Origin: Ignavibacteria bacterium
GTDB lineage: Bacteria > Bacteroidota > Ignavibacteria > Tepidaquicellales > OLB5
Reading direction: 5' to 3'
DNA: 34,195 nucleotides
NCBI GenBank assembly: GCA_014879675.1
Contig: JACSRQ010000092.1
Span: 1 to 34,195 of the forward strand
Below are positions 8,901-15,161 of this stretch, piece by piece (the stretch's first letter is position 1; each line of letters starts with the position of its first letter). The notes beneath the pieces are model-generated. The model saw only the letters and a program-made list of their open reading frames with translations. It searched no databases and was not told the origin of the DNA. The translations under genes were made by a program, and so were the position numbers.

Positions 8901-9347
8901 ATGAAGCATGAAATTTGGATGCAGTATGCCTATAAAGAGGCGGAAAAAGCATATGAAAAAAATGAGATCCCAATTGGAGCGGTGGTGATATTTGAAAACC
9001 ACATCATTGGCAAGGGCCATAACCAGGTAGAAACACTCCGCGATCCGACCGCGCATGCGGAAATCATCGCGCTAACCTCTGCGGCTGAATATCTATCATC
9101 TAAGGTATTGCTTGGATGTACAATGTATGTTACTCTTGAACCATGCTCCATGTGTGCAGGTGCAATAGTACTTTCAAAGCTTGAAGCCCTGTATTTCGGG
9201 GCGTACGATAATAAATCAGGTGCATGCGGCAGCGTGCTAAACATTACAAATAACAAGGCCCTTAACCACCGGTTATGCGTAACAGGCGGCATTATGGATG
9301 ACAGGTGCGGAGAATTGCTCAGAAGTTTTTTTGATGTGAAAAGATAA
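8901..9347 (+). CDS. tadA: tRNA adenosine(34) deaminase TadA
   Basis: Zinc deaminase that converts A34 to inosine in the wobble position of tRNA-Arg. The motif HAEIIAL supplies H52 and the proton-shuttling E54, and PCSMC supplies C82 and C85. Position and spacing are as in TadA, and the length (148 residues) fits. A GTG codon at 8898 directly before the ATG would add one residue; I prefer the ATG. Other nucleoside or guanine deaminases share this fold, but the N-terminal WMQYAYKEAEKA and the NEIPIGAVV strand favour TadA. Confidence 0.88.
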   Translation: MKHEIWMQYAYKEAEKAYEKNEIPIGAVVIFENHIIGKGHNQVETLRDPTAHAEIIALTSAAEYLSSKVLLGCTMYVTLEPCSMCAGAIVLSKLEALYFGAYDNKSGACGSVLNITNNKALNHRLCVTGGIMDDRCGELLRSFFDVKR

Positions 9348-9355
9348 AGTTACCA

Positions 9356-10753
9356 TTGCTTACAACTTCAGGAAATTTAAACAGGCAGATAGTAAGGCTT
9401 GCGTGGCCTGTGTTCTTGCAGAACCTGGGCAGGAGTCTTGCAGTGGCGATACTTGATTCATTCTGGATAGGAAAAATATCCAGCGAGCATCTTGCAGCGC
9501 TTGCTGTTGGTACTTTCCTTTCATGGGGCGCTTTTGCCCTTGGCGAGCTGGTGCCGATAGGCACTAATGCACTGGTGTCACAATCAGTTGGCGCAAAGGA
9601 TGAAGAATCCGCCAAACACATTGGCACACTTAACCTTGTGAATTCCGTAATATGGGGCTTGCTGATTGCGGCTATTATGATCCCCCTGCTGCCTGTTTTA
9701 TACGGTTTCACAAATCTTGATGCTCCAAAGGCTATACTTGCCAATGAATACCTTTTCCCGATACTTGTTTTGCTTCCTGCGATAATATTATTTGAATCAG
9801 GCAGCGCAATATTCAGGGGACACGGAAATACACAGACCCCGTTTAGATTACTGCTGGTAGTTTTTGCCCTTAAGATAGTACTTTCTCCCCTGCTGATATT
9901 CACATTTGATCTTGGAATTAAGGGCGCATCAATTGCCACAATGACATCTTACGGAAGCGTATTCTTAATAATGCTTGTATTACTAAAGAAAAAAGGCTTC
10001 ATTACTTCTGTACAAAAGAAATTCTCAAAGATAATTAAAGATGTCAAGTACAACTGGAAAGTTACAAAAGAAACTATAAAGATCGGTCTGCCGCTCTCGC
10101 TGGAAGGATTGGCGTTTTCTTTCATTTACATTTTCATCAGCCGGTATGTGGCTGATTTTGGCACAACGGGTCTGGCGGCCCTTGGTATAGGTCACCGCTC
10201 TGAGGCTATCCCCTACCAGGTCGGCGAAGCATTTGCAATTACAGCGTCAATTGTCGTTGGTCAGAATATTGGCGCCGGCAATGTTGACCGCGCCAACAAA
10301 GGCGCGTGGCGTGTACTGTTCTTATCATGGATACCTATGTCAATCTACGGGGTTATACTGTTTTTCTTCCCTGCGCAGATAGCGGGAATATTTACAACTG
10401 ACCAGTCAGTGATAGAAACCGCTAAGGTTTATAATATGATAGCAGCATTCAGCATATTTTTCGCTATGAGTGAGCAGATATTTTCCGGCGCATTTGCAGG
10501 CGCGGGTAATTCATTGCCGCCGCTTGCCATTTATCTTCCGGTTACCGCGCTGCGCATCCCGCTTGCCGCTATCCTTGCGCCTGAGTACGGAATGAACGGA
10601 ATATGGATAGCAATATTTGCAACATCTATAACAAAGGGAATACTGATAGCCATTTGGTGGAGTCTTGGCAGATGGAAGAACCGTAAGTTTGCATTGGGGA
10701 AAAAACCGGATGGACCAATCGAATCACCCATCGAGAAATTTGATATACATTAG
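9356..10753 (+). CDS. MATE-family efflux transporter
   Basis: This 465-residue inner-membrane protein has about 12 hydrophobic segments in two related halves. The N-terminal LNRQIVRLAWPVFLQNL and the loop LVSQSVGAKDEESAKH are typical of MATE exporters, which expel cationic drugs or metabolites with H+ or Na+. The substrate is unknown. The start is TTG at 9356, 8 nt after the tadA stop, with AAAG ahead of it. A palindromic element lies 8 nt after the stop codon. Confidence 0.9.
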   Translation: MLTTSGNLNRQIVRLAWPVFLQNLGRSLAVAILDSFWIGKISSEHLAALAVGTFLSWGAFALGELVPIGTNALVSQSVGAKDEESAKHIGTLNLVNSVIWGLLIAAIMIPLLPVLYGFTNLDAPKAILANEYLFPILVLLPAIILFESGSAIFRGHGNTQTPFRLLLVVFALKIVLSPLLIFTFDLGIKGASIATMTSYGSVFLIMLVLLKKKGFITSVQKKFSKIIKDVKYNWKVTKETIKIGLPLSLEGLAFSFIYIFISRYVADFGTTGLAALGIGHRSEAIPYQVGEAFAITASIVVGQNIGAGNVDRANKGAWRVLFLSWIPMSIYGVILFFFPAQIAGIFTTDQSVIETAKVYNMIAAFSIFFAMSEQIFSGAFAGAGNSLPPLAIYLPVTALRIPLAAILAPEYGMNGIWIAIFATSITKGILIAIWWSLGRWKNRKFALGKKPDGPIESPIEKFDIH

Positions 10754-10761
10754 CTTATTTC

Positions 10762-10781
10762 ATTCCCGCGAAAGCGGGAAT
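10762..10781. repeat. REP-like palindrome with GAAA loop (copy 1)
   Basis: The arms ATTCCCGC and GCGGGAAT enclose GAAA. The same 22-base core (including the flanking C on both sides) recurs at 21056-21077. Read through, it gives the HSRESGN peptide seen in spurious ORFs of many bacteria, a sign of a widespread intergenic repeat. It follows the MATE stop closely and may also slow 3' mRNA decay. Confidence 0.8.
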
Positions 10782-10818
10782 CTCTTTTCTGAGTCTAACA
10801 CACTTACTCTTAACACAA

Positions 10819-10850
10819 TTTGCAATTTAAATCTAAAACATTTATATTTG
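10819..10850 (+). promoter_or_regulatory. Bacteroidota-type promoter for the TetR gene / paa locus
   Basis: TTTG (10819-10822), a 20-nt spacer and TATATTTG (10843-10850) match the Bacteroidota consensus exactly. The predicted start of transcription falls inside the palindrome at 10852-10865, about 85 nt before the TetR start codon. Confidence 0.65.
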
Positions 10851-10851
10851 C

Positions 10852-10865
10852 CTAACAAGCGTTAG
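10852..10865. promoter_or_regulatory. Probable TetR/PaaR operator
   Basis: CTAACAAGCGTTAG is a 5-4-5 palindrome directly after the -7 box and over the expected +1. It fits 9 of the 10 fixed positions of the Thermus PaaR site as I remember it (CNAACGNNCGTTNG). Binding here would block initiation, so the TetR regulator probably represses itself and, if cotranscribed, the paa genes. Confidence 0.6.
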
Positions 10866-10915
10866 TATATCGTTTGTTTTGTTGATTTTTGTCATTTTAT
10901 TGCAAATTTTACAAC

Positions 10916-10934
10916 TTCCCACTACGGGAATGAC
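10916..10934. repeat. Degenerate REP-like half element
   Basis: TTCCC (10916-10920) and GGGAA (10926-10930) form a small hairpin, and CGGGAATG (10925-10932) is the reverse complement of CATTCCCG at 10761-10768. The two sites therefore look like the ends of a ~175-bp element. It stops just before the TetR start codon. Confidence 0.45.
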
Positions 10935-10943
10935 AACCAAAAA

Positions 10944-11534
10944 ATGGAAACAGTACAGTTATCACGTAAAGAACAGATAGTACTTGCCTCGGCCAAGTTG
11001 TTCAGAGAAAAGGGATTTGAGGCAGCATCAATGAGAGATATAGCCCGGGCACTTGGAATCGAAGCTGCGAGCCTGTACAGCCACATCAAATCAAAAGATG
11101 AGCTGCTGGAAATAATCTGCTTCCGGATGGCAGACCGTTTACTGAAAGCGATCGATGAGGTGAATGATATTTACTTCAATGCAGAAGAAAAGCTGCGTAT
11201 GGCCATAAGTAATCACGTTAAGATCGTAACGGATGACCTCGACGCATCATCAGTATTCCTTCGCGAGTGGCGGCACCTTAAGCCCGAAAAGCTGAAAGAG
11301 TTCATTCCGCTCAGGAACAAATACGAGGATGGCTTTACACATATCCTTGTAAATGGCGAAAATGAAAATGTGTTTGAAGCGGCAGATAAAAAATTCGCGG
11401 TACTTACAATACTCTCGGCAGTAAACTGGATCACAGAATGGTACCAGCCGAACGGCAGTAAATCACCCGGCGAGATTGCCGGACACTTAAGCGATTTTAT
11501 TCTAACCGGATTAAAAGTAAAAACACCGGCTTAA
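10944..11534 (+). CDS. TetR-family regulator, probably PaaR-like
   Basis: This 196-residue protein has an N-terminal TetR helix-turn-helix (residues ~8-55: KEQIVLASAKLFREKGFEAASMRDIARALGI-type, with SLYSHIKSKDELL). The rest is a helical ligand-binding domain. It lies 96 nt upstream of paaA on the same strand and has a palindromic operator overlapping its own promoter. PaaR regulators of Thermus are TetR proteins that respond to phenylacetyl-CoA, so the same role is likely here, by position and operator rather than by any diagnostic residue. Confidence 0.8.
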   Translation: METVQLSRKEQIVLASAKLFREKGFEAASMRDIARALGIEAASLYSHIKSKDELLEIICFRMADRLLKAIDEVNDIYFNAEEKLRMAISNHVKIVTDDLDASSVFLREWRHLKPEKLKEFIPLRNKYEDGFTHILVNGENENVFEAADKKFAVLTILSAVNWITEWYQPNGSKSPGEIAGHLSDFILTGLKVKTPA

Positions 11535-11630
11535 GCACAGTATATCCGGCACTGTTTATCAAACCAGAAATAAAGTTTATATAATTTAATTTAACGCGGA
11601 ATGCTTTAATACCGCGGCAGGAATAATAAA

Positions 11631-12620
11631 ATGTACGGAAACGCACAGATAGACCCAAAAGAAAAAGCCAAAAGCCTTACAGATGGCGAAGACCCTGTTT
11701 TACTCGCAGAATTTGAAGCAAGGGTAAGCGCAGGAGAAAAAGTTGAGCCTAAGGACTGGATGCCGGCAGCTTACCGCAAACAGCTTATCCGCATGATAGA
11801 ACAGCATGCTCACTCAGAGATCATAGGCGCATTGCCGGAAGGCACATGGATAACCCGGGCACCGGGATTCCGCAGGAAGCTTGCGCTGATGGCAAAAGTG
11901 CAGGATGAGGTTGGCCATGCACAGCTTCTCTACAGCGCCGCTGAAACGCTGGGCAAGACTCGCGAAGATATGATAAATGACCTCATCAACGGGAAATCCA
12001 AGTATTCCAATGTATTCAACTATCCCGCTATGACCTGGGCTGATACTGCGATCATTGCATGGCTTATAGATGCGGGCGCGATAATTAATCAGGTAACAAA
12101 CTCCAAGGGTTCATACGGACCATATTGCCGTGCGCTTGAAAGAATTTGCAGTGAAGAATCTTTCCACCTGAAATACGGACATGATAATGTTGTGTATCTC
12201 GCAACGGGCACGCCGCAGCAAAGGGATATGGTTCAGGATGCGCTTAACAGGTGGTGGACCCCTATCATGCATTTCCACGGCCCGCCGGATAAAATCTCGC
12301 AGCATACGGAAGTACTCATGAAATGGAAAGTTAAGATGGCATCAAATGATGATATGCGCCATAAGTTCCTTGAAGAATATGTGCCTAAGATATGGGATCT
12401 CGGCTTAACTATACCTGATCCGAATCTTAGGAAAAATCCGGATACAGGCGTGTGGGAGTACACCGAGCCGGACTGGGAAGAATTCAAAAGGGTTATAAAT
12501 GGCGATGGCCCATGCAATAAAGAGCGCCTGCAGGTAAGAAGGTGGGCTGAAGAAAAAGGCGCATGGGTAAGAAAAGCGCTGTTGAAGGCTGAAACTAAAT
12601 ATACTGTTCCGCTAGCATAG
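11631..12620 (+). CDS. paaA: Phenylacetyl-CoA epoxygenase (ring-1,2-epoxidase) subunit PaaA
   Basis: Catalytic diiron subunit of the multicomponent enzyme that epoxidises the aromatic ring of phenylacetyl-CoA. It follows E. coli PaaA closely: DWMPAAYRKQLIRMIEQHAHSEI, then KVQDEVGHAQLLYSAAETLG, then CSEESFHLKYGH. The expected diiron ligands are present: E63, the E93/H96 pair in DEVGH, and Glu175 or 176 with H179 in EESFH. Lys, Glu and Trp residues near the C-terminus (NKERLQVRRWAEEKGAWVR) also match. At 329 residues it is about 20 longer than the E. coli protein. AGGA precedes the ATG. It heads paaA-S23-paaB-paaC-paaD. Confidence 0.95.
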   Translation: MYGNAQIDPKEKAKSLTDGEDPVLLAEFEARVSAGEKVEPKDWMPAAYRKQLIRMIEQHAHSEIIGALPEGTWITRAPGFRRKLALMAKVQDEVGHAQLLYSAAETLGKTREDMINDLINGKSKYSNVFNYPAMTWADTAIIAWLIDAGAIINQVTNSKGSYGPYCRALERICSEESFHLKYGHDNVVYLATGTPQQRDMVQDALNRWWTPIMHFHGPPDKISQHTEVLMKWKVKMASNDDMRHKFLEEYVPKIWDLGLTIPDPNLRKNPDTGVWEYTEPDWEEFKRVINGDGPCNKERLQVRRWAEEKGAWVRKALLKAETKYTVPLA

Positions 12621-12627
12621 CTAAAGA

Positions 12628-12686
12628 TTGCAAGTTACAGGTTTCAAGTTACAAGTTTTTCAGGTTTTAGATTTCAGGTTGAAGTA
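12628..12686 (+). repeat. Degenerate heptanucleotide array, left arm
   Basis: From 8 nt after the paaA stop the sequence runs in 7-nt steps related to AGTTACA (AGTTACA, GGTTTCA, AGTTACA, AGTTTTT and so on) and becomes less regular beyond 12660. Bases 12632-12657 are the reverse complement of 13125-13150 apart from 3 positions, of which 2 would be G-U pairs in RNA. Confidence 0.75.
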
Positions 12687-12731
12687 TAGAAGACAATTTC
12701 AATTTAAGAGTAATACACCTTAATTACTATT

Positions 12732-13103
12732 ATGGGAAAAGTTAACAGGTTTGAGGACCTTGAGGTTTGGCAAAAGGGAATGCAGCTTGCGGAAGATATA
12801 TTTTTTATTACCCGGAATGAACAATTTGCCAGAGAATACGGTATAAAAGATCAGATCATAAGAGCATCAATCTCGATTTCAAACAACATATCTGAAGGGT
12901 TTGAATATGATAACCGAAAGGATTTTATTAAATTTCTCAGATATTCAAAAGGTTCCACCGGCGAAGTCAGAAACATGGTGGTTTATCTAAAAAGAGTAGG
13001 CTTGATTAGCAATGAAGTTCATGATAAACTGACAAACGATGCAGTAATCTTATCAAAACAGCTTTTTGCTTTCATAAATTATTTAAAGAATAATAATAAC
13101 TAA
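12732..13103 (+). CDS. S23 / four-helix-bundle protein (23S rRNA intervening-sequence family)
   Basis: This 123-residue protein has the family signatures in order: FEDLEVWQKGMQLA at the N-terminus, KDQIIRASISISNNISEGFEY in the middle, then FLRYSKGSTGEVRNMVVYLKRVGLI. Members were first found encoded in intervening sequences of 23S rRNA and are widespread as free genes. They form helical pentamers; the biochemical role is unsettled. It interrupts paaA and paaB, and 7-nt repeat arrays of opposite sense lie on both sides. No such gene belongs to known paa operons, so it looks like an inserted cassette. Confidence 0.88.
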   Translation: MGKVNRFEDLEVWQKGMQLAEDIFFITRNEQFAREYGIKDQIIRASISISNNISEGFEYDNRKDFIKFLRYSKGSTGEVRNMVVYLKRVGLISNEVHDKLTNDAVILSKQLFAFINYLKNNNN

Positions 13104-13110
13104 TAATGGT

Positions 13111-13187
13111 TACCTGCAACTTGTAACTTGTAATTTGCAACTTGTAACTTACAACATGCAGCATGTAACCTATAACCTGTAACTGAA
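13111..13187 (+). repeat. Degenerate heptanucleotide array, right arm
   Basis: About ten 7-nt units follow (ACTTGTA, ACTTGTA, ATTTGCA, ACTTGTA, ACTTACA, ACATGCA, GCATGTA, ACCTATA, ACCTGTA, ACTGAAC). They begin shortly after the S23 stop and reach to 2 nt before the paaB ATG, leaving no Shine-Dalgarno sequence. The unit is the reverse complement of the one in the left array. Confidence 0.8.
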
Positions 13188-13189
13188 CT

Positions 13190-13603
13190 ATGAGTTCTAT
13201 AGATCCGAGAATAGACCGGCTTGAGCTTCCTGCCAATGAGGACGGGAAAGAAGTAATGAACAAGCTTGAACAGTGGGAAACCTACGAAGTTTTCCACCAG
13301 AAAAAACGCGGCGACCAGCATATTCACGTTGGTATAGTACACGCCGTGACCCCTGAAATGGCTATTATACTTGCCAAAGAGCAATACACGCGCCGCAGGC
13401 AAACATCAAATCTATGGGTGGTTAGAACTGCCGATGTGACTGCTACAGCTTATGATGATGCAGATATGTTTGAATCAACCCCCGAAAAGACATACCGCGA
13501 GGCAAGTGACTATTATTGCATGGATAGGATACGCAAGTACCAGCTGGAGCATGGTATTAAAGATAGGAAAGAAGACAGAAGAAAGGTTAAGGAGGCAGAA
13601 TAA
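13190..13603 (+). CDS. paaB: Phenylacetyl-CoA epoxygenase subunit PaaB
   Basis: Small structural subunit that bridges PaaAC modules in the epoxygenase complex. The segment WETYEVFHQKKRGDQHIHVGIVHA, followed by MAIILAKEQYTRRRQTSNLWVVR, is characteristic of PaaB. At 137 residues it is longer than the ~95-residue E. coli protein, through both termini (about 25 extra N-terminal residues before the conserved start, and a basic C-terminal tail). The ATG comes straight after the heptanucleotide array and has no Shine-Dalgarno sequence. The stop is 3 nt before paaC. Confidence 0.93.
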   Translation: MSSIDPRIDRLELPANEDGKEVMNKLEQWETYEVFHQKKRGDQHIHVGIVHAVTPEMAIILAKEQYTRRRQTSNLWVVRTADVTATAYDDADMFESTPEKTYREASDYYCMDRIRKYQLEHGIKDRKEDRRKVKEAE

Positions 13604-13606
13604 CAA

Positions 13607-14377
13607 ATGGCTTATAATGAACAGGAACTTGCTGCAGTAAAAGAATTTTTATACAAGATCGCAGATGACCAGCTGATAATCGGTCACCGCAACAGCGAAT
13701 GGACAGGCCTCGGTCCGCTGGTTGAAGAAGACATTGCGTTTTCCTCTATCGCGCAGGATAAGATAGGGCAGGCGCAGCATATTTATGAAATTCTGCATAA
13801 CCTTGGCGAAGCAGATGCCGACACAATTGCATTCACACGCGATGCCTCGCTTTTCAAATGCTGCCATCTAACCGAATACCCTATTGGAGAATATGATTTC
13901 AGCCTCGTGCGGAATTTTTTCTTCAATCATGCAGAGATGCTCAGGTTTGAAATGCTTGCCTCATCATCACTTGAAGATCTGGCTAAACTTGCAAAGAAAT
14001 ACCGCGGCGAGATAAAATATCATGTGATGCATTCTGATACCTGGATCAAACAGCTCGGCAAGGCAAATGAAGAAAGCCACAACAGAATGCAGGCAGCGGT
14101 TAACAATACAATCAACCTGGCACTTGGAATATTTGAAGAAAGTGATTCAGCCGATACACTTAAGTCAATGGGTGTGTTTGAGGGAGAAAAAGTTCTTCAA
14201 AGCCGCTGGCTTGAGACAATTTTACCTATATTGGAAAGTGCATCGCTTAAACTGCCCGAATCTTCTAATTGGCAGCCTGCGTACGGAGGGCGAAAGGGCG
14301 TACATACTGAATTCCTCCAGCCGCTAATATACGAAATGGGAGAAGTCTTCAGGCTTGACCCTAAAGCCGAGTGGTAA
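13607..14377 (+). CDS. paaC: Phenylacetyl-CoA epoxygenase subunit PaaC
   Basis: Ferritin-like partner of PaaA, needed for complex assembly but without a working diiron site in characterised enzymes. Family features are DDQLIIGHRNSEWTGLGPLVEEDIAFSS-type sequence at residues 18-46, DKIGQAQHIYEIL, and the C-terminal GGRKGVHTEFLQPLIYEMGEV. Its 256 residues match the usual length. A perfect AAGGAGG lies at 13589-13595, inside the paaB tail and 11 nt before the ATG. This shows that strong Shine-Dalgarno sites are used here. Confidence 0.95.
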   Translation: MAYNEQELAAVKEFLYKIADDQLIIGHRNSEWTGLGPLVEEDIAFSSIAQDKIGQAQHIYEILHNLGEADADTIAFTRDASLFKCCHLTEYPIGEYDFSLVRNFFFNHAEMLRFEMLASSSLEDLAKLAKKYRGEIKYHVMHSDTWIKQLGKANEESHNRMQAAVNNTINLALGIFEESDSADTLKSMGVFEGEKVLQSRWLETILPILESASLKLPESSNWQPAYGGRKGVHTEFLQPLIYEMGEVFRLDPKAEW

Positions 14378-14381
14378 GCAT

Positions 14382-14424
14382 GGTTACAGGTTTCAGGTGA
14401 CAAGTGACAAGTGACAGGTTGTTA
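14382..14424 (+). repeat. Heptanucleotide array, third copy
   Basis: 7-nt units (GGTTACA, GGTTTCA, GGTGACA, AGTGACA, AGTGACA, GGTTGTT) begin 4 nt after the paaC stop, in the same sense as the left arm at 12628. The 13 bases GTTACAGGTTTCA occur in both (12634-12646 and 14383-14395). Confidence 0.75.
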
Positions 14425-14497
14425 AGTTATAATTTAGAGATAATCCAAAGCTGAAGATCCAAATATAATATCTAATTGCTGTCGGACAATTAAAAAA

Positions 14498-14998
14498 TTG
14501 AGTTCACTTGTGAAAATATCGAAGGAAGATGTATTGGAAGCGCTGCAGGAAGTGATGGATCCTGAGATACCTACTATATCCGTAGTTGATCTTGGCATTA
14601 TTTCAGAAGTAAATGTCAGCGATAACAATTTCGTATCTGTTATAATGACTCCCACTTTTTCAGGATGCCCTGCGTTGAAATACATGGAAAACATGGTAAA
14701 AGAACAGATCGAAAAGATGCAAGTGAGCGGAGTAGAAGTTAAAACTACTTTCGATAAACCGTGGAACACGAACATGATTTCTGCTAAGGGACTTGAAGGT
14801 TTAAAAAAACACGGACTCGCTCCGCCGCAAAAACACACCGGACTTGTACAGATAGAGATTCTTCAGAATGTTACCTGTCCCCATTGCGGCAGCAAAAACA
14901 CCACACTCAAATCACCCTTCGGACCTACTTTGTGCAGGTCACTGCACTACTGCAATGAATGCCTGAACGCATTCGAGCAGTTCAAGCCTGTAGATTAA
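14498..14998 (+). CDS. paaD: Phenylacetate degradation protein PaaD (MIP18/DUF59 family)
   Basis: PaaD belongs to the DUF59 (MIP18/SufT-like) family and is thought to help mature the iron cofactors of the epoxygenase. The DUF59 core is at residues ~9-75 (DPEIPTISVVDLGII, then MTPTFSGCPALKYM). The C-terminal part is the PaaD-specific Cys cluster CPHC, then C, then CNEC, probably a metal site. At 166 residues the length is usual. The start is TTG at 14498; a GTG at 14510 is an alternative. It is the last paa gene: the reductase paaE that normally follows is not in the window. Confidence 0.92.
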   Translation: MSSLVKISKEDVLEALQEVMDPEIPTISVVDLGIISEVNVSDNNFVSVIMTPTFSGCPALKYMENMVKEQIEKMQVSGVEVKTTFDKPWNTNMISAKGLEGLKKHGLAPPQKHTGLVQIEILQNVTCPHCGSKNTTLKSPFGPTLCRSLHYCNECLNAFEQFKPVD

Positions 14999-15029
14999 TA
15001 CACCCACCTTAATAGATTATCTGAAGTTT

Positions 15030-15058
15030 AAAAAACAGCCCCCCATACGGCCTTTTTT
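15030..15058 (+). terminator. Weak terminator candidate after paaD
   Basis: A6 (15030-15035) and GCC (15038-15040) can pair with GGC (15049-15051) and T6 (15053-15058), with a small bulge between the two helices. The GC part is only 3 bp, so this is a tentative call based mainly on position and the T run. Confidence 0.35.
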
Positions 15059-15108
15059 GTTAAAAAAGCATAATGAGCTAAATGTTACATGATTTTGTGA
15101 TATTAGTC

Positions 15109-15141
15109 ATTGCAATCTGCGCAGTTAAATAGTTAAATTTG
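15109..15141 (+). promoter_or_regulatory. Bacteroidota-type promoter for the lipoprotein gene
   Basis: ATTG (15109-15112), 21 nt, then TAAATTTG (15134-15141). The ATG at 15162 would be only ~15 nt after the expected start of transcription, with no Shine-Dalgarno sequence. Confidence 0.5.
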
Positions 15142-15161
15142 TACAAATAAACCACAACTTT

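Noticed and set aside
10665-10865. Open frame containing HSRESGN after the MATE gene
   Set aside because: It is read through the palindromic repeat at 10762-10781 and overlaps the MATE gene out of frame; a known type of spurious ORF. The same holds for 20801-21163.
13111-13187. Possible CRISPR array in the paa locus
   Set aside because: The repeat unit is 7 nt with no spacers and no cas genes nearby.
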